64,000 nt of DNA. It comes from Lactiplantibacillus pingfangensis (GTDB lineage Bacteria > Bacillota > Bacilli > Lactobacillales > Lactobacillaceae). Below are positions 20,175 to 29,579 of the stretch, piece after piece; the stretch's first letter is position 1, and each line of letters starts with the position of its first letter. The stretch is taken from assembly GCF_005404945.1 (NCBI RefSeq), contig NZ_BJDG01000016.1:1-64000 (forward strand), in the 5' to 3' direction. Under the pieces are notes generated by a model. That model saw only the letters and a program-made list of their open reading frames with translations, did not search any database and had not been told where the DNA came from. The translations under genes and the position numbers were made by a program.

Positions 20175-20786
20175 ATGATTAACCGTTCAGTTCTTGTTGG
20201 CCGACTAACAAGAGATCCCGAATTACGATACACTTCTGGTGGCGCCGCGGTGGCATCGTTCACCTTGGCTGTTAACCGGAGTTTTACTAATCAAAATGGG
20301 GAACGTGAAGCGGACTTCATTAATTGCGTCATTTGGCGTAAGGCTGCTGAAAACTTTGCGAACTTCACCCATAAAGGGTCACTTGTTGGGATTGATGGCC
20401 GGATTCAAACCCGGAATTATGAAAACCAACAAGGGCAACGGGTTTATGTCACAGAAGTGGTCGTTGACAACTTCTCATTATTAGAATCACGTGCAGAATC
20501 TGAACGTCATCAGACTGCTGGTGGTAATAGTAACGGCGGCAACGCTGGCTACAATAACACTAATAATGGGTACAATCGTCAAGACCAAAATGCAGCTCCT
20601 CAACAATCTTCATCGAATAACAATAACAATCCTTTTGGTAATGGTGCGCCTGCTAGTGCTGCAAGTACTAACACGCCTGCTGGTAATAATGGTGCCCCAA
20701 CAAGCGGGTCCAATAATAACCAAGCAGATCCATTCGCCAATAACGGGGATCAAATTGATATTTCGGATGATGATTTACCATTCTAG
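20175..20786 (+). CDS. ssb: Single-stranded DNA-binding protein
   Basis: This 203-residue SSB protects single-stranded DNA and recruits repair enzymes. The OB fold spans about 1-110 ([20 protein letters not shown]). A long low-complexity region rich in Asn, Gly and Ser follows. The acidic tip ISDDDLPF is the binding site for partner proteins. AGAGGAG precedes the ATG. It lies between the two ribosomal genes, so SSB supply follows growth rate. Confidence 0.98.
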   Translation: MINRSVLVGRLTRDPELRYTSGGAAVASFTLAVNRSFTNQNGEREADFINCVIWRKAAENFANFTHKGSLVGIDGRIQTRNYENQQGQRVYVTEVVVDNFSLLESRAESERHQTAGGNSNGGNAGYNNTNNGYNRQDQNAAPQQSSSNNNNNPFGNGAPASAASTNTPAGNNGAPTSGSNNNQADPFANNGDQIDISDDDLPF

Positions 20787-20821
20787 TAGCCTAGCTACAG
20801 ATATCGAGGAGGGAAATACCA

Positions 20822-21058
20822 ATGGCACAACAAAGAAGAGGTGGCCGTCGTCGTCGTAAAGTCGACTTCATCGCCGCTAACCATATCGAATACATCGATT
20901 ATAAAGATACTGATTTATTACGTCGTTTCGTTTCAGAACGAGGCAAGATTTTGCCACGTCGTGTAACGGGCACTAGTGCTAAGAACCAACGTTCTTTAAC
21001 TATTGCAATCAAACGCGCACGGATCATGGGCTTATTACCATTCGTTTCAGAAGAATAA
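20822..21058 (+). CDS. rpsR: 30S ribosomal protein S18
   Basis: This 78-residue basic ribosomal protein binds S6. It reads [15 protein letters not shown] at the N-terminus and [16 protein letters not shown] at the C-terminus, as in the family. GAGGAGGG precedes the ATG. A strong terminator directly after it ends the operon. Confidence 0.98.
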   Translation: MAQQRRGGRRRRKVDFIAANHIEYIDYKDTDLLRRFVSERGKILPRRVTGTSAKNQRSLTIAIKRARIMGLLPFVSEE

Positions 21059-21068
21059 TAACGCCACT

Positions 21069-21098
21069 AAAAACCACAGCATAGGCTGTGGTTTTTTT
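21069..21098 (+). terminator. Intrinsic terminator of rpsR
   Basis: AAAACCACAGC pairs with GCTGTGGTTTT and ends in a run of seven T residues. Confidence 0.9.
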
Positions 21099-21135
21099 AT
21101 TTGGCGTTCGGGAATACTCAAATTTGACGCTTTCG

Positions 21136-21297
21136 GTAACGGGTCATGAAATTTGCTGTGGGGGCCAGTTCCAGCCTGAGGAGCTGTCTGGGACTTCGCT
21201 TTCAAGCCTAAAAAGCAAGTCTTGAAAGACTCCCGTGCTGTAAGCGCCAGGCCCATGCGCTAACACCGCCGACACGGCAAATTCCATGACCTGTCAC
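21136..21297 (+). repeat. Structured repeat, family A, short form, copy 1
   Basis: About 162 bp. The closing stem pairs GTAACGGGTCATGAAATTTG with its partner ending at 21297. The interior has CCAGCCTGAGGA, TTCGCTTTCAAGC and CATGCGCTAAC, shared with the family A core elsewhere. A mini-hairpin (GCTC-GATAGT-GAGC, 21303-21316) and a terminator follow, so this may be a small RNA gene. Confidence 0.8.
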
Positions 21298-21327
21298 CTG
21301 CAGCTCGATAGTGAGCTTATCAAAATA

Positions 21328-21358
21328 AAGAGTCTGGCCAAAATCTCCAGACTCTTTT
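21328..21358. terminator. Terminator after the family A repeat, possibly bidirectional
   Basis: AAGAGTCTGG (21328-21337) pairs perfectly with CCAGACTCTT (21347-21356), followed by a short T-run and preceded by an A-rich run. Confidence 0.75.
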
Positions 21359-21376
21359 GTAGCTCCAAATATTTAT

Positions 21377-21498
21377 GGTCGAAACGTGGAACAAGAGGCA
21401 CAGATGCAACAGAGCTACGTAAATCGAACGATTGAAAGTCCCAATCATTCGGTTTCCTATGCTATGCTCGGTAGCAACCCGCCGTTTGTCCCACTCTA
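21377..21498 (+). repeat. Structured repeat, family B, divergent copy 3
   Basis: It keeps GTCGAAACGTGG, TATGCTCGGTAGCAACCCG and CCCACTCT. The outer stem (GTGGAACAAGAGGC / GCCGTTTGTCCCAC) and inner stem (AAATCGAACGATTG / CAATCATTCGGTTT) have sequences unlike the 8-kb copies but remain paired. Confidence 0.75.
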
Positions 21499-21707
21499 AC
21501 TGCTTTGATAAGGTCAATTTTAAATACTCGTTTTCGAATCAACTGACTAGCTGGCTAGACTTGTTTTATGTCGTCAGCGCATGGCGCGTTGGTTAACTTA
21601 GTTCGTGGAATCGGGAAGAAGCGTGCTTTTAACTAGCAATCACTGAAACGACTCCCCGGTTTGTGATAAAATATAACTATTACTGAGAACACTTGAGGGA
21701 ATTTCAA

Positions 21708-23723
21708 ATGAAAAAGATTTTTTCGCGCGAAAACATTCCATTTTTCTTACAGAATCAACAATTACGCCTATTAGCTTTAGTTATTGTGGGCCTATCGTTG
21801 ATTACATTAGTGACCGGTTATTTAATGAACTGGATTTTTGGCACGGTGGTGCTGGTTCTCATCATTATGGCTGGTTTTATGTCGTACAATACACTGATTG
21901 AATTGAGTTCTAGTGCCAATGAATATATTTCAGATCTCTCATACCGAATCAAACGTGGTGAGCAGGAAGCCCTGATTCAAATGCCAATTGGGGTGCTGAT
22001 TTTCAATGAAGATCAGTCGATTGAATGGGTCAATCCGTATTTGCAACGGTACTTTGGCAATCAAGATGTGATTGGCTACCGACTGGAAGATATTGATGAG
22101 GAGCTGGCAGCAGCCGTCAGCGCTAATTTAGAGACGCCGGCAACAATCCGTTGGCAAGATTATCAGTTTGATTTGCGCGTTCAACAGAGTACCAATACGT
22201 TGTATTTGATGGATGTCACAAAATATGCTGAACTGTCAGATCAATTTGAAGCCGAGAAGCTCGTCATTGGACAAATTTTCCTAGATAATTATGACGAAAT
22301 TACGCAATCCATGGCCGATACCGATATTTCAAATTTAAACAATTATGTGACCAATGAGTTATCTAAGTGGACCCAGATGTTTGGGATGTATCTCAAACGA
22401 CTGGATGACGATCACTTTTTCTTATTAGGTTATGCCAGCAGCCTGCAACGGGTCGAAGCGAATAAGTTCCGCATCTTGGATCGAATTCGCGAATCGACTT
22501 CGAAGCAAAACTTCCCATTAACGTTAAGTATCGGGATTGCCTATGGTGAACGAAATATGAATACCCTAGCCGATTTAGCGCAGAGTAACATGGATCTGGC
22601 GCTTGGTCGGGGTGGGGATCAAGTTGTCGTTAAGGCTGAAGATGAACCAGCCCGTTTCTACGGGGGCAAAACGAATCCAATGGAAAAACGGACGCGGGTT
22701 CGGGCACGAATGATTAGTCAGACGTTACAAGAATTAATGAACCAATCAGATCAAGTCTTTGTTCAAGGCCATCATCAACCAGATATGGATGCCGTTGGGG
22801 CCTGTTTAGGGATTCGACGGATTGCGGAAATGAATGGCAAGCAATGCTGGATCGTCCTAGACGAACAGAATTTGCACTCAGATATTCAGCGGCTTTTAGA
22901 TCAATTGAAGGCTGATGAAAAGATTGAGGCGGCAATTATTTCGCCTGCGGAAGCCTTGGAAAAAGCCACTGATCAGAGTTTATTAGTGATGGCGGATCAT
23001 TCAAAGCCTAGCATCTCAATGTCTCAAGAACTCTATGAACGACTTGAAAACCACGTGATGATTATTGATCATCATCGTCGAGGCGAAGAATTTCCGGAAA
23101 ACCCAGTTTTGGTTTATATTGAACCATATGCTTCTTCAACTTGTGAATTGATTACTGAAATGTTCGAATATCAGTCACATGATGCGGAACCGATTAATAA
23201 GATTGAAGCCACCGCGATGTTAACGGGGATCGTGATTGACACGAAGTCGTTTTCATTACGTTCCGGATCACGGACATTTGATGCGGCCAGCTATTTGCGG
23301 TCTGCTGGGGCTGATAGTTTGCTTGTCCAACAATTCATGAAAGAGAACGTTGATAGTTATTTGCAACGTAATCATTTGATTGAATCGGTTGAATTCGTCA
23401 ATCAGGACATGGCACTATGTGTTGGTGAAAATGATCAGGTCTATGATCCAGTCACGGCGGCCCAGGCTGCGGACTCATTATTATCGATGTCTGGGGTCGA
23501 TGCCTCTTTCGTCGTTACGCGACGTGAAGATGGTCGGATTGGGATTTCAGCACGGTCATTGGGCGAAATCAATGTCCAAGTTTACATGGAAGAATTAGGT
23601 GGCGGTGGTCATTTGTCGAATGCCGCGACCCAAATTGAAGGTCAATCAGTGGAAGCTGTCAAACAAACGTTGATTGATCTGTTGACAGCACCAGATGATG
23701 ATAAAAAGCCAGAATCTAATTAG
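21708..23723 (+). CDS. gdpP: Cyclic-di-AMP phosphodiesterase GdpP
   Basis: This 671-residue membrane enzyme breaks down c-di-AMP, which controls osmotic balance and wall stress. Two N-terminal membrane segments lie within about 20-65. A PAS domain, a degenerate GGDEF domain and a DHH-DHHA1 phosphodiesterase follow. Metal-site residues are seen in DMD (359-361) and DHH (454-456), and the C-terminal motif is GGGGHLSNAA. The ATG at 21708 has GAGGGA 8 bases upstream; an in-frame TTG at 21693 is less likely. rplI and dnaB follow closely, an order common in Firmicutes. Confidence 0.96.
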   Translation: MKKIFSRENIPFFLQNQQLRLLALVIVGLSLITLVTGYLMNWIFGTVVLVLIIMAGFMSYNTLIELSSSANEYISDLSYRIKRGEQEALIQMPIGVLIFNEDQSIEWVNPYLQRYFGNQDVIGYRLEDIDEELAAAVSANLETPATIRWQDYQFDLRVQQSTNTLYLMDVTKYAELSDQFEAEKLVIGQIFLDNYDEITQSMADTDISNLNNYVTNELSKWTQMFGMYLKRLDDDHFFLLGYASSLQRVEANKFRILDRIRESTSKQNFPLTLSIGIAYGERNMNTLADLAQSNMDLALGRGGDQVVVKAEDEPARFYGGKTNPMEKRTRVRARMISQTLQELMNQSDQVFVQGHHQPDMDAVGACLGIRRIAEMNGKQCWIVLDEQNLHSDIQRLLDQLKADEKIEAAIISPAEALEKATDQSLLVMADHSKPSISMSQELYERLENHVMIIDHHRRGEEFPENPVLVYIEPYASSTCELITEMFEYQSHDAEPINKIEATAMLTGIVIDTKSFSLRSGSRTFDAASYLRSAGADSLLVQQFMKENVDSYLQRNHLIESVEFVNQDMALCVGENDQVYDPVTAAQAADSLLSMSGVDASFVVTRREDGRIGISARSLGEINVQVYMEELGGGGHLSNAATQIEGQSVEAVKQTLIDLLTAPDDDKKPESN

Positions 23724-23735
23724 GAGTGAGCACAG

Positions 23736-24188
23736 ATGAAAGTTATTTTCTTAGATGATGTACGTGGTAAAGGTCAACGAGGCCAAATCAAGAATGTCCC
23801 TGATGGTTATGCCACGAATTTTTTAATTAAAAAAGGGTTAGCGAAAGAAGCAACTAAAGCTGCCATTAATGCGTTAAAAGCTGAACAAAAAAATGAAGCA
23901 GCTCGCGAAGCCGAAGAATTGGCACAGGCTAAAACAACCAAAACGGCTTTAGAAGCCGATACGACAGTCGTTGAATTGACTGCTAAGGCTGGCAAAGATG
24001 GTCGGTTATTTGGCTCAATTCCTAGCAAACAAATCGCGACTGCTTTAGCAGATCAATATCAAGTTAAGTTAGACAAACGCAAGATCGAATTATCAGAGCC
24101 AATTCGGGTGTTGGGTTACACTAATGTTCCCGTAAAGTTACATTCCGAAGTAACGGCAAAGATTCGCGTCCACGTTGTCGCACAATAG
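23736..24188 (+). CDS. rplI: 50S ribosomal protein L9
   Basis: This 150-residue elongated ribosomal protein binds 23S rRNA near the L1 stalk. The N-terminal domain [19 protein letters not shown], the long Ala/Lys/Glu connecting helix (about 40-75) and the C-terminal domain with [15 protein letters not shown] are all visible. It starts 12 bases after gdpP and ends 15 before dnaB, so the three are cotranscribed. Confidence 0.98.
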   Translation: MKVIFLDDVRGKGQRGQIKNVPDGYATNFLIKKGLAKEATKAAINALKAEQKNEAAREAEELAQAKTTKTALEADTTVVELTAKAGKDGRLFGSIPSKQIATALADQYQVKLDKRKIELSEPIRVLGYTNVPVKLHSEVTAKIRVHVVAQ

Positions 24189-24203
24189 AAGGACGGACTG
24201 CGC

Positions 24204-25631
24204 ATGAACAATGATGGGCTAGATCAAACCCCACCACAAAATATTGAGGCCGAAAAAGCCGTTTTAGGGGCCGTATTTTTAAACAGTGATGCCTTAGTTG
24301 AAGCGATGGAATTCGTGGAAGCCCAAGATTTTTATCGGCGTGCGCATCAAATTATTTTTGCCAGCATGGTGACCTTAAATGATCGCGATGAGGCAATTGA
24401 TGCGGTGACGGTAAGTGATTTACTCACGGCGCAGAATCAATTAGATGATGTCGGCGGCATGGGTTATATCGCTGAACTCGCTGGGTCGGTACCGACTGCG
24501 GCGAATGCGGGTTATTATGCTAAAATTGTGGCCCAAAAAGCCACGGTGCGACGTTTAATCAAAACCGCAACCGAAATTACGACGAAGGCCTACACCGAAA
24601 ATGATGATGTCACGACCTTATTAGACGATGCTGAACGGGATATTATGAATGTCTCGGAACAACGAAATCAAAGTGGGTTTAAGTCGATTGCGGACGTGTT
24701 AAACTCATCAATTGAAGAAATTGATCGGTTATACCAAAATGATGATGATATTACTGGGCTACCAACGGGATTTAGCGAACTCGATAAAATGACCGCTGGA
24801 CTGCAGCCGGATAACTTGATTATTTTAGCTGCGCGACCAGCCGTCGGGAAAACGGCCTTTGCCTTGAATATCGCGCAAAATGTTGCGACTAAAACAGATA
24901 CAACGGTGGCGATTTTCAGTTTGGAAATGGGCGCTGAATCGTTGGTTAACCGGATGCTTTGTGCGGAAGGCAGTATTGATGCCGGGCATTTGCGAACGGG
25001 TCAATTAGATGAAGAAGAGTGGGAACACTTAGTGGTGGCGATGGGGAGTCTTTCCAAGGCCAGCATTTTCATCGATGATACGCCGGGGATCAAAATGTCT
25101 GAAATCCGGGCCAAGAGTCGTCGGCTAGCTAAGGAACAAGGTAACTTGGGCCTGATCGTGGTCGATTACTTGCAACTGATTGAAGGTGGTAACACCGAAA
25201 GTCGGCAACAAGAAGTTTCCGAAATTTCGCGGCAAATGAAAAAATTAGCCAAGGAACTTGGCATTCCGGTCATTGCGCTATCCCAATTATCGCGTGGCGT
25301 GGAACAACGACAAGACAAGCGACCAGTGCTGTCAGATATTCGTGAATCTGGGTCAATTGAACAAGATGCCGATATTGTGGCGTTTCTTTATCGTGAAGAT
25401 TATTATCGCGATGAAGATGGTGACGATGATAACGGCGGCGGTAATTTTGGCGGTGGTGGCGGTGATTTCAACGGCGGTGATCCGCGTGACGCGGATGACC
25501 AAGATGTTGGTGAAGTCGAAGTTATTATTGAAAAGAACCGTGCTGGTGCGCGGGGAACGGTCAAGTTATTATTTGTGAAACCATTTAATAAGTTCTCGTC
25601 CGTTTCGTACGCGCAAGAACCACAAGCATAA
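24204..25631 (+). CDS. dnaB: Replicative DNA helicase DnaB (DnaC in Bacillus naming)
   Basis: This 475-residue hexameric helicase unwinds DNA at the fork. The N-terminal primase-interacting domain begins PPQNIEAEKAVLGAVF. The RecA-like domain has Walker A ARPAVGKT at 211-217 and SLEMGAESL. Near the C-terminus (about 403-435) lies an unusual insertion rich in Gly and Asp (DDDNGGGNFGGGGGDFNGG) before the last beta strands (VEVIIEKNRAGARG). It is the last gene of the gdpP-rplI-dnaB set and ends at a terminator. Confidence 0.97.
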   Translation: MNNDGLDQTPPQNIEAEKAVLGAVFLNSDALVEAMEFVEAQDFYRRAHQIIFASMVTLNDRDEAIDAVTVSDLLTAQNQLDDVGGMGYIAELAGSVPTAANAGYYAKIVAQKATVRRLIKTATEITTKAYTENDDVTTLLDDAERDIMNVSEQRNQSGFKSIADVLNSSIEEIDRLYQNDDDITGLPTGFSELDKMTAGLQPDNLIILAARPAVGKTAFALNIAQNVATKTDTTVAIFSLEMGAESLVNRMLCAEGSIDAGHLRTGQLDEEEWEHLVVAMGSLSKASIFIDDTPGIKMSEIRAKSRRLAKEQGNLGLIVVDYLQLIEGGNTESRQQEVSEISRQMKKLAKELGIPVIALSQLSRGVEQRQDKRPVLSDIRESGSIEQDADIVAFLYREDYYRDEDGDDDNGGGNFGGGGGDFNGGDPRDADDQDVGEVEVIIEKNRAGARGTVKLLFVKPFNKFSSVSYAQEPQA

Positions 25632-25641
25632 CTGAAATATT

Positions 25642-25674
25642 GGTCTGCAATCTTCGGATTGTGGACCTTTTTTT
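25642..25674 (+). terminator. Intrinsic terminator of dnaB
   Basis: GGTCTGCAATC-TTCG-GATTGTGGACC, a stable stem with a UUCG loop, then seven T residues. Confidence 0.9.
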
Positions 25675-25689
25675 AGAGGAATGGCTGGG

Positions 25690-25975
25690 AAAACTGCTGC
25701 TTCCGGTTGGGACTGATCACATGCGGTCGTGGGACCGGGCCAAGCCAAGTACGTCTTGGCCCTCGCCCAGAACCCTTGCTAAAAACGCAAGTGTCCCGGA
25801 CGGTCCGTGGTGTAAAATCGGCAAGAACGGCCGATTAACGCCACGATCACGACCGATGCAATCAGTCCCAACCTGCAGCTAATCAACGGTTACTAGGCTT
25901 TTCAGACAGGTAGAGTGCCCACTCGCAAACATTACTGACATGGCAGTGATTTGCGATCCTTTTATACTTTCAATG
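25690..25975 (+). repeat. Structured repeat, family A, copy 3 (one-hairpin form)
   Basis: It shares the core of the copies at 1904 and 41677 (ATGCGGTCGTGGGACCGG, CGCAAGTGTCCCGGAC) but lacks the second hairpin. Its outer stem is GGTTGGGACTGAT / ATCAGTCCCAACC (25705-25717 and 25861-25873), different from the other copies yet paired. It ends in CTTTCAATGTTCAG, close to the terminal repeat of the family. Confidence 0.8.
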
Positions 25976-26119
25976 TTCAGATGAACGTGTCGGGCTAGAA
26001 AAGCTTAAAATCAGCGTCAAAGCTGTGATACCAGTGGCAATGATTAACCCGATTTCTCATGAATTCGGCTAAAATAACTTAGTTAAATCAACCGTCTCCC
26101 TGTTATTTTGATTAAATTT

Positions 26120-26128
26120 TGCTATGAT
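26120..26128 (+). promoter_or_regulatory. Extended -10 promoter for the MFS gene
   Basis: TGC-TATGAT lies 33 bases before the MFS start codon. It also argues against a start at the in-frame TTG at 26108. Confidence 0.55.
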
Positions 26129-26161
26129 GAAAATAGTGTCTTTAAAAAAGGTGGCGGGGTA

Positions 26162-27367
26162 ATGGGGCGCGAACGAACAATTGGTATTCCATGGTTAATC
26201 GTGGGACAGTTTATGAATAACATCGGCATGAGCTTTATTTGGCCGTTAACGACGATTTATATGCATAATGTGTTGGGAAAATCGCTGACCGAAACGGGTG
26301 TCGTCTTGATGCTCAATTCAATTGCTAACGTATTGGCTAGTACGATCGGCGGTCGTATTTTTGACCGGGGCAATCCTTATTATTTGTTGTTAATGGGAAT
26401 TGGGTTGAACGGTCTAGCTAACTTTAGTTTGATCTTCTTGCATAGTTGGCCGATGTACCCAATTTTGCTAGTAGTCACAGGTTTTGCGAGTGGTTGGTTG
26501 AACACGATGTTCAATGCGCTAGCTGCCAGCGTGCCACACGACAAAATTCGGCGGACGTTTACGTTCATGTATTTGGCAGCTAATCTAGGCGTGGTTTTCG
26601 GAACGATGTTTGTTGGAATCGTCTACAGCATGGGTATGGCGCTATTGTTCTCAATGGTCACTGGCCTGTATGTCATCTTCTTAGTCATTGCTTTTCTGAA
26701 ATATAATGTTGATTCGTCTGAAGTAACTGGTGTCGATCCGCGTCAGGCACGTGATGTCAAATTACCTAAAGCGAATGCCCGCATGGTTTGGACTTTTTTT
26801 ATTAGCTTATTTATTATTTGGCTATTATACGAGCAATGGGTCAGCAATTTATCGGTACACATGACAGATTTAGGGATGCCGTTACGGAATTATAGCTTTC
26901 TGTGGACCGTGAATGCTGGGTTACTGGTTATTATCCAGGGGATTTTAAGCTTATTAGGGGACAGAATTAAAAATCTGTATTATCAATTTTTCTTTGGGAT
27001 GTTATTTGTCGGATTATCATTTCTATCGTTGGTCAGCGCGCATGACTACTTGCATTTTATTTTTGCGATGGTGTTGTTAACGATTGGTGAAGCCACTTGG
27101 TCGCCAGCGATGCCAACGCTCGTGAGTCAGCTCTCGCCTGTGAGCGCTAAAGGGCGCTACCAAGGATTGGTTCAAGCCTTTAGCGCACTAGGTCGATCAT
27201 TAGGACCGCTGTTTGGTGGCGTTGTCATCGACAATTGGTCCTACAAAGCCTTGTTCTTATTGGCCTTCGTAGTATTATTAGTTGTACTAGCAATTAATAT
27301 GGGCGTGGTGCATTTTAACCAGCATCAAGCTAAGAATTATTTGAATACCGAAATTAAATCAGACTAA
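26162..27367 (+). CDS. Major facilitator superfamily transporter (drug-efflux type)
   Basis: This 401-residue integral membrane protein has about twelve hydrophobic segments in two halves. The loop between segments 2 and 3 carries GGRIFDRGNPYYLL, the MFS motif A region (G-x-x-x-D-R-G). Overall it resembles multidrug exporters of the DHA1 type; the substrate is unknown. The ATG at 26162 follows GGTGGCGGGG. An upstream in-frame extension would overlap the promoter. It sits alone between dnaB and parS-proBA. Confidence 0.88.
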   Translation: MGRERTIGIPWLIVGQFMNNIGMSFIWPLTTIYMHNVLGKSLTETGVVLMLNSIANVLASTIGGRIFDRGNPYYLLLMGIGLNGLANFSLIFLHSWPMYPILLVVTGFASGWLNTMFNALAASVPHDKIRRTFTFMYLAANLGVVFGTMFVGIVYSMGMALLFSMVTGLYVIFLVIAFLKYNVDSSEVTGVDPRQARDVKLPKANARMVWTFFISLFIIWLLYEQWVSNLSVHMTDLGMPLRNYSFLWTVNAGLLVIIQGILSLLGDRIKNLYYQFFFGMLFVGLSFLSLVSAHDYLHFIFAMVLLTIGEATWSPAMPTLVSQLSPVSAKGRYQGLVQAFSALGRSLGPLFGGVVIDNWSYKALFLLAFVVLLVVLAINMGVVHFNQHQAKNYLNTEIKSD

Positions 27368-27368
27368 A

Positions 27369-27384
27369 TGTTTCACGTGAAACA
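27369..27384. other. parS centromere-like site
   Basis: TGTTTCACGTGAAACA is a perfect 16-bp palindrome identical to the ParB (Spo0J) binding consensus known from Bacillus subtilis. It lies in the 43-bp gap between the MFS stop and the proB start, about 15.6 kb from the dnaA-dnaN unwinding site. parA and parB are not in the window. Confidence 0.95.
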
Positions 27385-27410
27385 AAATAATGTAGAAGTT
27401 GGTGGCAGTA

Positions 27411-28211
27411 GTGAAAGTCATGCGAAAATTACGCGCAAAACGAGTCGTGATTAAGGTTGGGACGAGCACTTTAGTTTATCCTGACGGCTCAATTAATCTG
27501 CGTGCAATTGATCAGTTAGCCTTTGTCATTAGTGCAATGCGACATCATGGTCGTGAGGTTGTCCTAGTTTCATCAGGAGCGATTGGGGTTGGGCTAAATT
27601 ATATCGGACTCAAGCAGCGCCCGAAGGCTATTCCAGAGCAACAGGCCGTTGCCGCGATTGGTCAAACAGAGTTAATTTCGATTTATAAGGAACGATTTGC
27701 CGTCTATGAACAAAAAATCGGGCAATTACTGTTAACTCGTGATATTTTTGTCTATCCTAAGAGTCATCATAACGTGCTCAATACTTTTGATGCCTTATTG
27801 GCACAAAACATTGTGCCAATCGTCAATGAAAATGATACGGTTGCCGTTGATGAGTTGGACCATGAAACAAAATTTGGTGATAACGATCAGCTGTCGGCAA
27901 TTGTTGCCACGAATATTGGGGCCGATTTACTCATTATGTTATCGGATATTGACGGTTTCTATGATGGTAATCCTAACGGCGACGCGCAGGCCAATCTATT
28001 ACCGCACATTGAAACGGTGACACAACACACTTATGAGCTTGCTGGTGGCAGTGGCAGTCGCTTTGGGACTGGTGGTATGGTTACTAAGTTAAAGGCAGCA
28101 GAACGGATGTTAAAGGCCAATGGTCAAATGATTTTGGCTAATGGTGAAGATCCGACAATTATTTTTCGAATTTTGGCGGGTGAACCGGTCGGAACCTTAT
28201 TCGGCTCATAA
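27411..28211 (+). CDS. proB: Glutamate 5-kinase
   Basis: This 266-residue kinase phosphorylates glutamate in the first step of proline synthesis. The amino-acid kinase fold is seen in RVVIKVGTST, LVSSGAIGVG and GTGGMVTKLKAAE. It lacks the C-terminal PUA domain of longer homologues. GTG at 27411 is favoured because GGTGG lies 5 bases before it; an in-frame TTG at 27399 has no site and an ATG at 27420 is also possible. It lies 22 bases before proA. parS is immediately upstream, so ParB spreading could affect its transcription. Confidence 0.94.
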   Translation: MKVMRKLRAKRVVIKVGTSTLVYPDGSINLRAIDQLAFVISAMRHHGREVVLVSSGAIGVGLNYIGLKQRPKAIPEQQAVAAIGQTELISIYKERFAVYEQKIGQLLLTRDIFVYPKSHHNVLNTFDALLAQNIVPIVNENDTVAVDELDHETKFGDNDQLSAIVATNIGADLLIMLSDIDGFYDGNPNGDAQANLLPHIETVTQHTYELAGGSGSRFGTGGMVTKLKAAERMLKANGQMILANGEDPTIIFRILAGEPVGTLFGS

Positions 28212-28233
28212 AAACTGACAGGAGGAATTCAGG

Positions 28234-29484
28234 ATGGATGTGGCAACAAGTAAGTTACAAATACTTGGACAACAAGCGCAAACCGCGAGTTATGCGTTAG
28301 GCTTATTGAGCACAGCTAAGAAAAATGAGGTGTTATTAGCGATGGCAGCGGCCCTTGACAGCCATCAGGCGGAAATTTTGGCGACGAATGCCAAGGATCT
28401 CGAAAATCCGCAAGTTGCCAACAAGTTTATCGACCGATTAACTTTAACGGCAGATCGGCTTAACGATATGGCGACCGGACTCAAACAAGTCGCGGCCTTA
28501 CCAGACCCAATTGGGAATGTTGACCGTGCTTGGCGTAATGAAGCCGGCCTAATGATTGCAAAGGAACGCGTTCCGCTAGGGGTTATCGGCATGATTTTTG
28601 AGGCCCGGCCCAACGTGACTGTCGATGCGTCCGCACTTTGTTTTAAAACTGGCAATGCAGTTATTTTACGTGGTGGCAAGGAAGCCTTGCACTCTAATCA
28701 GGCATTGGTTAAAGTTTTACGTGGGGCGTTGGCTGAAGCGGGTATTGACGAAAACGCGATTCAGTTGATTCAAGATACGTCGCATGAAACGGCCGCCAAA
28801 TTTATGCAATTGACCGATTATATTGATGTGTTGATTCCACGAGGCAGTGCGCGCTTGATCCAAACCGTGCTAGCCAAAGCGACTGTCCCAGTCATTGAGA
28901 CCGGGGCTGGTAATTGTCACGTCTATGTTGATCAGGCCGCCCAATTACCAATGGCAACTGATATCGTTGTTAATGGCAAGGTTCAGCGGCCATCTGTCTG
29001 CAATGCGACTGAAAAATTATTGATCCATCGTGCGGTTGCGGCTGACTATTTGCCAACGATGATTACCGCGTTACGTGATCAAGGTGTTGAAGTACGTGGC
29101 GACGCTGCCACACAAGCGATTATCCCAGATGTCGTCCCGGCAACCGAAGCGGACTGGGGGACTGAATATAATGATCTGATTATCGCGGTTAAAGTGGTCG
29201 ACTCGGAAGCTGAAGCCATTCAACATATTAATCACTATAATACGCAACATTCTGAAGCAATCGTCACAGATAATTATCAAGCTGGCAAATTATTCCAACA
29301 ACGCGTTAATGCGGCTTGTGTTTATATCAATGCCTCAACCCGTTTCACAGATGGGTTTGAGTTTGGCTTTGGTGCCGAAATTGGTATTTCTACTCAGAAA
29401 TTACACGCCCGTGGCCCGATGGGATTAGCCGAGTTGACCTCATATAAGTATGTGATCGATGGTAATGGTCAAATCCGGAAATAG
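28234..29484 (+). CDS. proA: Gamma-glutamyl phosphate reductase
   Basis: This 416-residue NADPH-dependent reductase makes glutamate semialdehyde in proline synthesis. The aldehyde-dehydrogenase fold shows the catalytic Cys256 in RPSVCNATEKLL and the family segments MIFEARPNVT and FGFGAEIGIST. GGAGGAATT precedes the ATG. It forms an operon with proB and ends at a terminator. Confidence 0.97.
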   Translation: MDVATSKLQILGQQAQTASYALGLLSTAKKNEVLLAMAAALDSHQAEILATNAKDLENPQVANKFIDRLTLTADRLNDMATGLKQVAALPDPIGNVDRAWRNEAGLMIAKERVPLGVIGMIFEARPNVTVDASALCFKTGNAVILRGGKEALHSNQALVKVLRGALAEAGIDENAIQLIQDTSHETAAKFMQLTDYIDVLIPRGSARLIQTVLAKATVPVIETGAGNCHVYVDQAAQLPMATDIVVNGKVQRPSVCNATEKLLIHRAVAADYLPTMITALRDQGVEVRGDAATQAIIPDVVPATEADWGTEYNDLIIAVKVVDSEAEAIQHINHYNTQHSEAIVTDNYQAGKLFQQRVNAACVYINASTRFTDGFEFGFGAEIGISTQKLHARGPMGLAELTSYKYVIDGNGQIRK

Positions 29485-29526
29485 CAACTTGCGGTTCGAT
29501 TGTCTAGCCAAAATAACAAATCAAGC

Positions 29527-29561
29527 AACGCCGACATAAAAAAATTTTGTCGGCGTTTTTA
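29527..29561 (+). terminator. Intrinsic terminator of proBA
   Basis: AACGCCGACA pairs with TGTCGGCGTT around an A/T-rich loop, followed by T residues. Confidence 0.88.
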
Positions 29562-29579
29562 GTGTGGATTTTAAAGAAC

